The notes under the pieces: generated by a model | Databases searched by the model: none | What the model was told of the DNA's origin: nothing | What the model saw: the letters and a program-made list of their open reading frames with translations, nothing else | Position numbers and translations under genes: made by a program | Part shown: one piece after another, positions 7,840 through 15,837 of the stretch | Position numbering within the stretch: position 1 is the stretch's first letter | How the letters are laid out: every line of letters starts with the position of its first letter | Assembly: GCA_002298785.1 (NCBI GenBank) | Contig: DBMR01000040.1 | Coordinates: forward strand, 62,001 to 126,000 | DNA length: 64,000 nt | Direction: 5' to 3' | Origin: Verrucomicrobia subdivision 3 bacterium UBA693 | GTDB taxonomy: Bacteria > Verrucomicrobiota > Verrucomicrobiia > Limisphaerales > UBA8199

Positions 7840-9024
7840 ATGGATAACACTTTGCCGCCGAATAACGAGACGCCGGCCCCGCCTCCCGAAGCGCCCGCAC
7901 CACCTCCCCTTCCCCCGCCCCCGCCAATGATCGCCGCGCGCGAAGCCGCCCCCGCTGGCGGCGGCAAGCGTTCCGGTCGCGGTTGGATGTATGTTTCGAT
8001 AGTTTTGTTCGTTCTCCTGGTCCTCGTGATCATAGCGGGCTTTTCGCGCGTGGCCGTCCGCATGTTCAGCAGCGGCACCACCCCCTACAAAGCCCGCACC
8101 AGCGGACCCGTACTCGAGGAGGTCCTCCGCGAAGACAACCGCGAACGCAACAAGATCGCCGTGCTCTCGCTCGACGGCGTGATTCAGGGAGGCAACATCG
8201 ATGCCCGCGGCTATGGCCTCGTCGAAGTAATTCGCTCCCAATTGGACGAAGCCGCGGAGGACGCCCGCGTGAAAGCGGTCGTCTTGCGCATCGACTCTCC
8301 TGGCGGCGAAGTGCTCGCCTCCGATGACATTTCCCGTGCGATCAAGGAATTTCAGCGCAAGTCCGGCAAGCCGGTGGTGGCTTCCATGGGCAATGTGGCC
8401 GCCTCGGGCGGCTATTACGTCGCGGCACCCTGCCGCTGGATTGTGGCCAACGAATTGACCATCACGGGCAGCATCGGGGTGATCATGAGCACTTGGAATT
8501 ACCGCAATCTGATGGACAAAGTGGGCGTCGTGCCCCAGACCTTCAAAAGCGGCAAATTCAAGGACATGCTTAGCGGCCAGCGCGAGCTCAAGGACATTCC
8601 CCCCGAAGAACGCGCCATGATTCAGTCTTTGATCGACGAGACTTATTCCAAATTCAAACGGGTGGTCGAGGAAGGCCGCGAGCACGCTTTTGATTCAAAC
8701 CAAAAGCTGAAACAAAAAGGCCGCAAACTGAGCGCGGATTGGGCCGAGTACGCGGATGGACGCGTGCTGTCCGGCACGGAGGCTTTCCGATTTGGCTTTG
8801 TGGACGAACTGGGCAGCTTCGAGGATGCAGTCGCCACCGCCCAAAACCTGGCGGGCATCACCGGGGCGAACCTCGTCGAATATCACCTGCGTTACGAGTT
8901 CTCGGATTTCTTCCGGATGTTTGGGAAGAGCGAACCCAAACAAATCAAAGTGGATCTCGGCTTCGACGCCCCCCGTTTGCAGGCGGGCAAGCTTTATTTT
9001 TTGGCGCCCACTTTTGCCCAGTAA
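7840..9024 (+). CDS. sppA: SppA-type signal peptide peptidase (S49 family)
   Basis: 394-residue membrane serine peptidase of the short, single-domain type that degrades cleaved signal peptides. Residues 1-45 are an unusual Pro-rich cytosolic extension with proline runs; one membrane helix spans about 50-68 (YVSIVLFVLLVLVIIAGF). The S49 domain follows, with AVVLRIDSPGGEVLASD (146-162), the catalytic serine S189 in NVAASGGYYVAAP and the lysine general base most likely K241 in FKSGKFKDM; the spacing of 52 residues equals that of Bacillus SppA. It is divergent from the SPFH/GYF operon and 15 nt ahead of upp. Confidence 0.92.
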   Translation: MDNTLPPNNETPAPPPEAPAPPPLPPPPPMIAAREAAPAGGGKRSGRGWMYVSIVLFVLLVLVIIAGFSRVAVRMFSSGTTPYKARTSGPVLEEVLREDNRERNKIAVLSLDGVIQGGNIDARGYGLVEVIRSQLDEAAEDARVKAVVLRIDSPGGEVLASDDISRAIKEFQRKSGKPVVASMGNVAASGGYYVAAPCRWIVANELTITGSIGVIMSTWNYRNLMDKVGVVPQTFKSGKFKDMLSGQRELKDIPPEERAMIQSLIDETYSKFKRVVEEGREHAFDSNQKLKQKGRKLSADWAEYADGRVLSGTEAFRFGFVDELGSFEDAVATAQNLAGITGANLVEYHLRYEFSDFFRMFGKSEPKQIKVDLGFDAPRLQAGKLYFLAPTFAQ

Positions 9025-9039
9025 ACCTGGCCTCATACC

Positions 9040-9663
9040 TTGAAAGACGTCACGATTATCAGCCATCCCCTGGTGCAGCATAACCTCACCCGCTTGCGGG
9101 ACGCCTCCACCGACCCCCAGGAGTTTCGCCGTGTCCTGAGTGAAGTGGCGGCGCTGATGCTTTACGAGGCCACCCGCTCCTTCGCCATCAGAAAAGTCTC
9201 TGTGACCACCCCGCTTGAACCGGCGGGTGGTTATCAGTTGGAGCATGACGTGGTTTTGGTGCCTGTATTACGAGCCGGACTGGGTATGCTGGACTCGATT
9301 CTACAACTCATCCCCCATGCCCGCGTCGGTTTTATCGGCTTGAAACGCGAGGAAACCACGCTGAAAGCCAATTTTTATCACAAGAGTTTGCCCCCCGACC
9401 TCAGTGATTCCGAAGTCATCCTGATCGATCCCATGCTTGCGACCGGCGGCAGCGCCGTAGCGGCGATGGATCTGCTCACCGAACATCACGCAAAACGCGT
9501 GCGCCTCGTCAGCCTGGTCGCCGCTCCGGAAGGAATCGAGCGCGTGCGGAAAAGCTACCCGAATCTGCCTATCCTTACCGCCGCCGTGGACCGATGCTTG
9601 AATGAAAAGGGCTATATCCTGCCAGGTCTGGGCGACGCCGGAGACCGGCTCTTCGGAGTTTGA
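9040..9663 (+). CDS. upp: Uracil phosphoribosyltransferase
   Basis: 207 residues, the usual UPRT length. It converts uracil and PRPP to UMP in pyrimidine salvage. Recognisable are the start VTIISHPLVQHNLTRLRD, the conserved VPVLRAGLGM (residues about 74-83), the PRPP loop VILIDPMLATGGSA (about 126-139) and the uracil-binding C-terminal GYILPGLGDAGDRLFG. I use the TTG at 9040 as start because the homologous N-terminus begins right there and no ATG or GTG fits; it is 15 nt behind sppA. A weak start may keep expression low. Confidence 0.94.
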   Translation: MKDVTIISHPLVQHNLTRLRDASTDPQEFRRVLSEVAALMLYEATRSFAIRKVSVTTPLEPAGGYQLEHDVVLVPVLRAGLGMLDSILQLIPHARVGFIGLKREETTLKANFYHKSLPPDLSDSEVILIDPMLATGGSAVAAMDLLTEHHAKRVRLVSLVAAPEGIERVRKSYPNLPILTAAVDRCLNEKGYILPGLGDAGDRLFGV

Positions 9664-10126
9664 GGCCCGGGCTTTACCCCGTTGAGGTCCAATTTCCAAG
9701 CCTAACCTCCGGCGTGGCTCTTGGCGGTTGCACGTTATTTGCTCCTTTCGAGTGACACCATTCTGCTTGCACCCGGAGCTGCAAAACCCCATGCTAACTT
9801 CAGTGAGCTGAAATGTCCCCGCGCCCGGTTAAAAAGCGCCATAATGTCGCATTTCGACCAGGGAACGGAACTTATTTCCACACAAATCGTTGGAAATCAA
9901 CGAAGCAATTGTGGCATAACAGTCGCTGCTTTGAACGGGATAGGTGCGTCGCTGTCAGAAATAGTCAGACGGAACCAACGTGGCAAAGTGGTGTTTGACA
10001 TTAATGGGCAAAAAGACCCATACCTAATCAGGCAGGTTTCTGATAATTGCATCGAACCATGCAATTTGAGCCAAGCCGTGGAAGCACTCAACCTTAGCTG
10101 ACGCCGGTTGTAAACGACCCAATAAT
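9664..10126 (+). other. 463-bp intergenic region upstream of rpoD; no convincing gene
   Basis: No recognised gene or RNA is visible. A 126-codon open frame (9721-10101) exists but has no recognisable domain, no clear ribosome binding site and a composition unlike neighbouring genes. Near the end, TTGACA (9995-10000) is a good -35 box, but the bases 17-20 nt later (CATACC/TACCTA) are a poor -10. An ATGGG/CCCAT inverted repeat lies at about 10004-10021. The region probably carries rpoD promoters and a leader; its base composition is noticeably more A/T-rich than the genes around it. Confidence 0.4.
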
Positions 10127-11245
10127 ATGGTGGCCCATAATAAACATCATAAAGCGACGCGTCCGAATAAGGCGCGCAAAGCGCGTCGCCCCGCCGAGCT
10201 GCCCAAGTTGCCGAAACCAGCAGCCCTGACTTTACCCAGTCGCCCACCGGTCGTCGTGACGGATGACTCGGCGGAAGACGAAGAGCCGCGTCCGGAGGAT
10301 TTGGCCAAAGAAGAGGAAGAGGCCAAGAAAGCTTCCGAGACCGAGAGCGTGGATTCCCCCAATGGAGCGGATAGTGAGGCGGACGACGCCGTCGCGCCAC
10401 GGATGCGGGAGCGCTCCTCTTACGATGGCGACACCGCAATCAAGCTGTACCTGCGGGAAATCGGCCAGGTGAAATTGCTGACGCCGCAGGAGGAGATCGA
10501 GTTGGCGGCTAAAATCAAAAAGGGAGACAAGAAGGCTCGCGAACAGATGATCAAAGCCAACCTCCGGTTGGTGGTGAAAATCGCGCGGGATTACGAAGGG
10601 ATTGGGTTGCCATTGCTGGATTTGATCAGTGAAGGGAACATTGGTCTGATGAAGGCCGTGGAACGGTTTGACCCGGCCAAAGGCGGGAAGCTCTCTACCT
10701 ACGGCTCGTGGTGGATCAAACAATCCATCAAACGCGCCCTGGCCAATCAGTCCAAAACGATCCGGCTGCCGGTGCACCTTGTCGACAAGATCTCCAAAAT
10801 GCGGCGCACAGCGATGCGTTTGCAAGAGGAACTGGGACGGGAACCGACTGACGAAGAATTAGGCGAGGAATTGGGAATCACGGCTTCGCGCGTGGCGCAG
10901 ATGCGCATGGCGGCGATCCGCCCGGCCTCCCTGGATGCCCCGATCGGCGACGAGGATTCCAATAACTTTGCCGAGGTCGTTCAGGACGAGGCGGCCGATA
11001 CGCCCTACGAGCAGTTGGAGGAGAAAACCGTCACGCGCATGCTCCAGGAAATGGTGAAGACGCTCGATCCTCGTGAAGCTACCATTCTGCGAGCCCGCTT
11101 CGGGCTCGATGGCGGATCACAAAAGACACTCGAAGAAGTCGGCCAAAAATTCGGAGTCACCCGTGAGCGCGTGCGCCAAATTCAGAACATCGCCTTGAAG
11201 AAGCTGCGGAAGATGATCGAAAAAATGGAAACGACGAAGGCCTAG
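10127..11245 (+). CDS. rpoD: Primary RNA polymerase sigma factor (RpoD/SigA)
   Basis: 372-residue group 1-type sigma-70 factor. Residues 1-95 are a Lys/Arg-rich then Glu-rich low-complexity stretch in place of a normal region 1.1. Region 1.2 begins at IKLYLREIGQVKLLTPQEE, region 2 has LRLVVKIARDYEGIGLPLLD and the -10 recognition helix with FDPAKGGKLSTYGSWWIKQS, region 3 follows, and region 4 ends with LEEVGQKFGVTRERVRQIQN. This is textbook housekeeping sigma sequence. Flanked by the two purine/pyrimidine salvage genes upp and apt. Confidence 0.93.
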   Translation: MVAHNKHHKATRPNKARKARRPAELPKLPKPAALTLPSRPPVVVTDDSAEDEEPRPEDLAKEEEEAKKASETESVDSPNGADSEADDAVAPRMRERSSYDGDTAIKLYLREIGQVKLLTPQEEIELAAKIKKGDKKAREQMIKANLRLVVKIARDYEGIGLPLLDLISEGNIGLMKAVERFDPAKGGKLSTYGSWWIKQSIKRALANQSKTIRLPVHLVDKISKMRRTAMRLQEELGREPTDEELGEELGITASRVAQMRMAAIRPASLDAPIGDEDSNNFAEVVQDEAADTPYEQLEEKTVTRMLQEMVKTLDPREATILRARFGLDGGSQKTLEEVGQKFGVTRERVRQIQNIALKKLRKMIEKMETTKA

Positions 11246-11282
11246 TCCGCCGCTCCTTTAAACCAGACCTGACCCTGACAAA

Positions 11283-11819
11283 ATGATGCAACCACTGCCG
11301 ACGCCCACGGAAATCGCGAGCGCCATCCGGAACGTACCCGACTTCCCCAAGCCGGGAATTCAATTCAAAGACATCACCCCCTTGCTTGCCGATGCCCGGC
11401 TCTTCTCGGGAAGCATTGACCTGATGATTGGCAATTTCAAACCCGGGATGGTGGACGCTGTAGTCGGAATCGATGCCCGCGGTTTCATCTTCGCCGCCGC
11501 GGCTGCTGCCAGGCTGCAGGCCGGGTTCGTGCCCGTTCGCAAAAAGGGCAAACTGCCCTATCACACCCACGAAGAACAGTACGACCTGGAATACGGTACC
11601 GCCACGGTCGCCGTGCATGTGGATGCGCTCAAACCAGGCAGCCGGGTGCTGCTCATTGATGACCTCCTGGCCACGGGCGGGACCGCCGCCGCGGCCGCGG
11701 CGCTCGTGCAGAAGCTCGGGGCCGAGATTTTGGAGATTTCCTTCCTGATCGAACTCAAGTTTCTTGAAGGCCGCCGCAAGCTCCAAGGCCACTCAGTCCG
11801 GTCATTAGTCTCCTATTAG
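11283..11819 (+). CDS. apt: Adenine phosphoribosyltransferase
   Basis: 178 residues, typical Apt length. It makes AMP from adenine and PRPP in purine salvage. The N-terminal IRNVPDFPKPGIQFKDITPL is diagnostic, followed by VVGIDARGFIFAAAAA, the flexible-loop KKGKLPYHTHEEQYDLEYGT and the PRPP-binding VLLIDDLLATGGTA (about 120-133). It ends in VRSLVSY, the usual Apt tail. It starts 37 nt after rpoD and is probably cotranscribed with it. MM start: the first or second ATG may be used. Confidence 0.95.
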   Translation: MMQPLPTPTEIASAIRNVPDFPKPGIQFKDITPLLADARLFSGSIDLMIGNFKPGMVDAVVGIDARGFIFAAAAAARLQAGFVPVRKKGKLPYHTHEEQYDLEYGTATVAVHVDALKPGSRVLLIDDLLATGGTAAAAAALVQKLGAEILEISFLIELKFLEGRRKLQGHSVRSLVSY

Positions 11820-11877
11820 CGTCCGGCTCGGGGTTATAGCTTTTCAAACCGCAAAGCTGTCCTAAACTGAATTCCAG

Positions 11878-14145
11878 ATGCACTGGTTGCAAAATCTGGA
11901 TCTCAGTCTTTTCCGGGCCATTAACGATGGCTTGGCGAACCCGGTTTTTGATGTCCTGATGCCGTTCCTAAGCGGTAATGTCCTGTTCGCCCCCTGCGCT
12001 ATCTTCGTCGCCGCTTGGCTGCTGTGGAAGACCAAAACCCGAGGGCTGGTATTTTTGCTGGCCCTTCTGGTGGTGTTATCGATCAACGACGGAGTTGTTT
12101 CCAAGAATCTGAAACGCACGATTGGTCGTTTGCGCCCCTCGGTTGCGCTGGAAGACGTGCGCCGACCGGATGAAAAGCCCAAACCGCCCACCGAATCGCC
12201 GGCGCCCGCCAGCGTTCCCAAGGATACTTTGGCGCGTCCTTCGACCTCAGGCAGCATGCCTTCCTCGCACGCGTCCAACTGGTTCGGTGCGGTAATCGTG
12301 GCCTGGGTCTATTTTCGCCGTAGCGTTTGGATCACTCTTCCCCTGGCGGTGTTGGTTAGCTTTTCCCGCATCTATAACGGTGTGCACTACCCGAGCGACG
12401 TTATTGCCGGCGCCATCATCGGGGCTGGCGGCGCTATTGCCATACTCTATGCTCTCAACGCGGCCTGGTGTTGGGCCGGCCAAAAGTGGTTTCCGCTCTG
12501 GTGGGAAAGGCTCCCAAACCTGTTGAACCCTGTCCCACAACCGGAGTCTGAGTTCGAGGAACCGGAGTTCGCCCCCCGAGACCCGAAAGCCCGGCAAGCC
12601 GCCCTGCCCCGGCATGAAATCCTCGACGCACAATGGCTCCGGCTCGGATACCTGCTGATCGCCGTGCTGGCCGCAGCCCGATTTCTCTACATTTACGGAG
12701 CGGTCATTCAACTGACCCAGGACGAAGCCTACCAGTGGATCTGGTCCAAGCACCTGGCCCTGTCCTATTTCAGCAAACCACCCATGATCGCCTACACGCA
12801 GTTCCTGGGGACCTCGATCTGGGGGGACAACGAGTTCGGGGTGCGCTTTTTCTCGGTAGTCATCACTACGATTCTCAGTCTCTTGTTGCTCCGCTATTTC
12901 GCCCGCTACGTAAATGCCCGAGCGGGGTTCTTTCTGATCCTGATCATGACGGCGAGCATCCTCCCTTCGGTTGGGGCGGTGTTAATGACTGTCGATCCCC
13001 TCTCCGTTCTCTTTTGGACCACCGCCATGCTGGCCGGTTGGAAGGCGATTCAGCCGGATGGCACCACGCGTCATTGGATCTGGGTCGGCATCTGGATGGG
13101 TTTTGGTTTTCTCAGCAAATACACTGAACTGTTTCAATTGCTTTCCTGGGTGGTGCTCTTTGCACTCTGGAAGCCGGCACGGGTGCATCTTCGCCGTCCC
13201 GGCCCATGGCTGGCCCTCGTTATCAACCTGCTCTTCACCATTCCGGTGCTCATCTGGAATGCGGGTCACCGTTGGATAACCATCAATCACGTGGCCGATA
13301 ACGCCGGTCTGCAACACGCCTGGGAACCCACCTTGCGCTACTTTTTTGAGTTCCTGGGTGCTGAATTGGGTTTGTTGCACCCCGTTTTCTTTGTAGCGAC
13401 CGTCTGGGCCTCCATCGCTTTTTGGCGCCGGAACCGCCATGACGCCCGGCTTATCTACTTCTTTAGCATGGGCGTGCCGATCTTTCTGATTTACACCCTG
13501 TACAGTTTCCGCTCGCGGATTCAGCCCAACTGGATCGCACCTTCCATCGCACCTCTGTTTTGCCTGATGGTGATTTACTGGGACACCCAGTGGCGATTGG
13601 GACGAGTTAACCTCCGCGCCTGGCTCACCGGCGGACTGGTCGCGGGTCTGGGCGTAGTGCTCCTGGCTCATGATACTGACATTATCGAAAGGGCGCTTGG
13701 ACTGCCCGTACCGGCAAAACTGGATCCGCTCAGACGCGCGCGCAAATGGAAAGAGACCGCCGTGTTGGTCGACCAGGTTCGTCAGGAACTGCTGGCGGAA
13801 GGCAAACCGGTCTTCCTGATCGGAGACCATTACAGCACCGTCAGCCTCGTTACGTTTTACATGCCGGAGGCGCGCGCGGCCCTCAGCGGCCAGGCGTTGA
13901 TTTACTGCCGCACCAGCCCGGAGCCACTAAACCAGTTCTTTTTCTGGGAGGGGTACACGAACCGTGTTGGACAAACCGCGCTCTATTATCAGGAACTTGA
14001 CCGCGACAACCCCACTCCCCGCCCCCCACCGGCTATCCTGGTGAAGGAATTTGAGTCGGTAACCGGTTTAGGTGTGCGTTCGGTGTATTATCGTGGCAAA
14101 CCCGTACGACCGATCCAGTTTTTCGCCTGCCGCGGTTTGAAATAG
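11878..14145 (+). CDS. PAP2 phosphatase - glycosyltransferase family 39 fusion membrane protein
   Basis: 755 residues and many membrane helices. Residues 1-200 form a PAP2 acid phosphatase domain with all three signature blocks: LKRTIGRLRP, SGSMPSSHASN and SRIYNGVHYPSDV. A charged linker (about 205-250) joins it to a PMT/ArnT-like GT39 domain whose first loop has the catalytic-type DEAYQWIWSKHLALSYFSKP, followed by alternating helices and a periplasmic C-terminal domain. GT39 enzymes transfer a sugar from a polyprenyl-phosphate carrier; a fused PAP2 phosphatase could recycle or regenerate the lipid carrier. The acceptor is unknown. Not seen to be in an operon with its neighbours: apt ends 58 nt upstream, and the next gene follows after 10 nt. 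Confidence 0.85.
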   Translation: MHWLQNLDLSLFRAINDGLANPVFDVLMPFLSGNVLFAPCAIFVAAWLLWKTKTRGLVFLLALLVVLSINDGVVSKNLKRTIGRLRPSVALEDVRRPDEKPKPPTESPAPASVPKDTLARPSTSGSMPSSHASNWFGAVIVAWVYFRRSVWITLPLAVLVSFSRIYNGVHYPSDVIAGAIIGAGGAIAILYALNAAWCWAGQKWFPLWWERLPNLLNPVPQPESEFEEPEFAPRDPKARQAALPRHEILDAQWLRLGYLLIAVLAAARFLYIYGAVIQLTQDEAYQWIWSKHLALSYFSKPPMIAYTQFLGTSIWGDNEFGVRFFSVVITTILSLLLLRYFARYVNARAGFFLILIMTASILPSVGAVLMTVDPLSVLFWTTAMLAGWKAIQPDGTTRHWIWVGIWMGFGFLSKYTELFQLLSWVVLFALWKPARVHLRRPGPWLALVINLLFTIPVLIWNAGHRWITINHVADNAGLQHAWEPTLRYFFEFLGAELGLLHPVFFVATVWASIAFWRRNRHDARLIYFFSMGVPIFLIYTLYSFRSRIQPNWIAPSIAPLFCLMVIYWDTQWRLGRVNLRAWLTGGLVAGLGVVLLAHDTDIIERALGLPVPAKLDPLRRARKWKETAVLVDQVRQELLAEGKPVFLIGDHYSTVSLVTFYMPEARAALSGQALIYCRTSPEPLNQFFFWEGYTNRVGQTALYYQELDRDNPTPRPPPAILVKEFESVTGLGVRSVYYRGKPVRPIQFFACRGLK

Positions 14146-14155
14146 AGGGGGGCAT

Positions 14156-15037
14156 TTGTACCGCGCACGTTTCGAGGTGTCCAATTATGACCTGGGCCAA
14201 ACGCTGGCTTCCGGACAATGCTTTCGCTGGAACTGCGTGGACGGAGTGTGGACAGGGGTCCTGGGAAGGCATTGGCTAAAGCTCGAGCACGCCGTTAGCG
14301 GAATCATCGTCCACGCCGCTGAACCGGTGGCCGACTTTGGATTTGTCGAAGATTTCCTTCGCCTCGGCGAGGATTTGGAATCCGTGCTTCTCTCCTTTCC
14401 GGATGATCCGCCAATGCGGGCCGCCGTTGCCAGTTGTCGTGGACTGCGTCTGCTACGCCAGGAGCCCTGGGAGTGTCTCGCTTCTTTCATTCTCTCCGCC
14501 ACCAAACAAATTGTCCAAATTCGCCAAATCGTCGCGCTCCTCTGCGAACGGTTCGGCGATCCCGTAACCGTCCCTCCCGGCGAGCCGTCGGCATGGACTT
14601 TCCCTTCCGCCGACCGCCTCGCCGGTCTTGCCGAATCCGACTTGCGCGCCTGCAAAATGGGCTTCCGCGCCCCATATCTGTTGGCAGTGGCGCGAGCTAT
14701 CGCCACTGGCCGATTCGACCTCGAAGCGATTCGCGGGCTTTCGCTTGCCGAAGCCCGCACCCGGCTGGTCACCCTGCCTGGGGTCGGGCCGAAGATCGCC
14801 GATTGCGTATTGCTGTTTGCCTACGGCTTCCAAGTCGCTTTCCCGATTGACGTCTGGATCATCAAGGCCCTGAAGCAGCTCTATTTTCCAAAGCGCCGCG
14901 TGAGCCAAAAACAACTCCACCACTTTGCCGCCACCCATTTTGGCCCGCACGCCGGCTACGCCCAGCAATACTTGTTTCATTACATGCGCACCAGCCATCG
15001 GCAGCGCGACACTAAAACTACCGCTTCCCGAACATGA
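14156..15037 (+). CDS. ogg: OGG1-type 8-oxoguanine DNA glycosylase/AP lyase
   Basis: 293 residues. An OGG N-terminal domain (NYDLGQTLASGQCFRWNCVD) precedes a helix-hairpin-helix glycosylase domain. The hairpin LPGVGPKIADCVLLFAYG carries the Schiff-base lysine K213, and the catalytic aspartate D232 sits in FPIDVWI exactly 19 residues later, as in human OGG1 (K249/D268). It would excise oxidised guanine. The TTG at 14156 fits the family N-terminus and lies 10 nt after the PAP2-GT39 stop. The last codons overlap the comB start by 4 nt. Confidence 0.88.
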   Translation: MYRARFEVSNYDLGQTLASGQCFRWNCVDGVWTGVLGRHWLKLEHAVSGIIVHAAEPVADFGFVEDFLRLGEDLESVLLSFPDDPPMRAAVASCRGLRLLRQEPWECLASFILSATKQIVQIRQIVALLCERFGDPVTVPPGEPSAWTFPSADRLAGLAESDLRACKMGFRAPYLLAVARAIATGRFDLEAIRGLSLAEARTRLVTLPGVGPKIADCVLLFAYGFQVAFPIDVWIIKALKQLYFPKRRVSQKQLHHFAATHFGPHAGYAQQYLFHYMRTSHRQRDTKTTASRT

Positions 15038-15777
15038 GAATCGAGGTCCTGTTTACCCCGGCTGAATTCGCCGAATTGCCCCGGCGCGATCTAACCCAAA
15101 CTGTATGTGTGGTGTTTGACGTCTTGCGCGCGACCTCCAGCATGGTAACCGCGCTGGCCAACGAGGCGGAAGCGATTGTGCCGGTGGCAGAAATTGCCGA
15201 AGCCCTGGCGATGCGAGCGCGACAACCGGCGATCTTGTTGGCCGGAGAACGTCAGGGACTCCGCATCCGTGGTGATCTCGCCGGCGGTCAGGAATTTGAC
15301 CTGGGCAACTCCCCGCGTGAATTCACCCCTGAACGCGTGGCGGGACGGACGATCGCCATGACCACCACCAACGGCACGCGTGCCCTGCGTGCCAGCGCTG
15401 GCGCCCAAACCGTGCTGGTGGCTTCCCTGCTCAATCTCGAAGCCACGGCTGCTCTCGTACGCCACTTCGCACCGGCTCAACTCATCGTGGTTTGCAGCGG
15501 CACGTTTGAAGAGGCCGCCTATGAAGATGCCCTCGGGGCGGGAGCTTTGGTGGATTCGCTGCCCGAGGCAACGCTGTCCGATTCCGCTCTCATGACATGC
15601 AAGCTGTTTCAGCTTGAACGAGGCGATCTGTTAGCCGCGCTCAAGAGCTCTCGAAACGGCGCACGTTTGTGGTCTCTTCCAGATTTGCGCGCAGACGTGA
15701 CGACGTGCGCCGCTTTGAATGCCACGCCCATCGTCGCTTGCCTGGAGAAAGATGGCCGAGTCACTCGCCATCGGTAA
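15034..15777 (+). CDS. comB: 2-phosphosulfolactate phosphatase (ComB family)
   Basis: 247 residues, the normal ComB length. Typical blocks: CVVFDVLRATSSMVTALANE (about 26-45), LAGERQGLRIRG, FDLGNSPREF and AMTTTNGTRALRAS. ComB hydrolyses 2-phosphosulfolactate to sulfolactate, in methanogens on the way to coenzyme M. In bacteria it is widespread without that pathway and may serve sulfolactate formation or another phosphatase role. It overlaps the glycosylase gene by 4 nt and is followed by the cysteine desulfurase gene after 60 nt. Confidence 0.88.
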   Translation: MRIEVLFTPAEFAELPRRDLTQTVCVVFDVLRATSSMVTALANEAEAIVPVAEIAEALAMRARQPAILLAGERQGLRIRGDLAGGQEFDLGNSPREFTPERVAGRTIAMTTTNGTRALRASAGAQTVLVASLLNLEATAALVRHFAPAQLIVVCSGTFEEAAYEDALGAGALVDSLPEATLSDSALMTCKLFQLERGDLLAALKSSRNGARLWSLPDLRADVTTCAALNATPIVACLEKDGRVTRHR

Positions 15778-15837
15778 GGCGATTTCATTTTGGTAATTCG
15801 TCGGAAGCGGACTAAGTTGCAGGCTGAGTGCCGAACC

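Noticed and set aside
9721..10101. 126-codon frame before rpoD
   Set aside because: No recognised domain, no clear ribosome binding site and atypical composition; kept only as a possibility in the intergenic entry.
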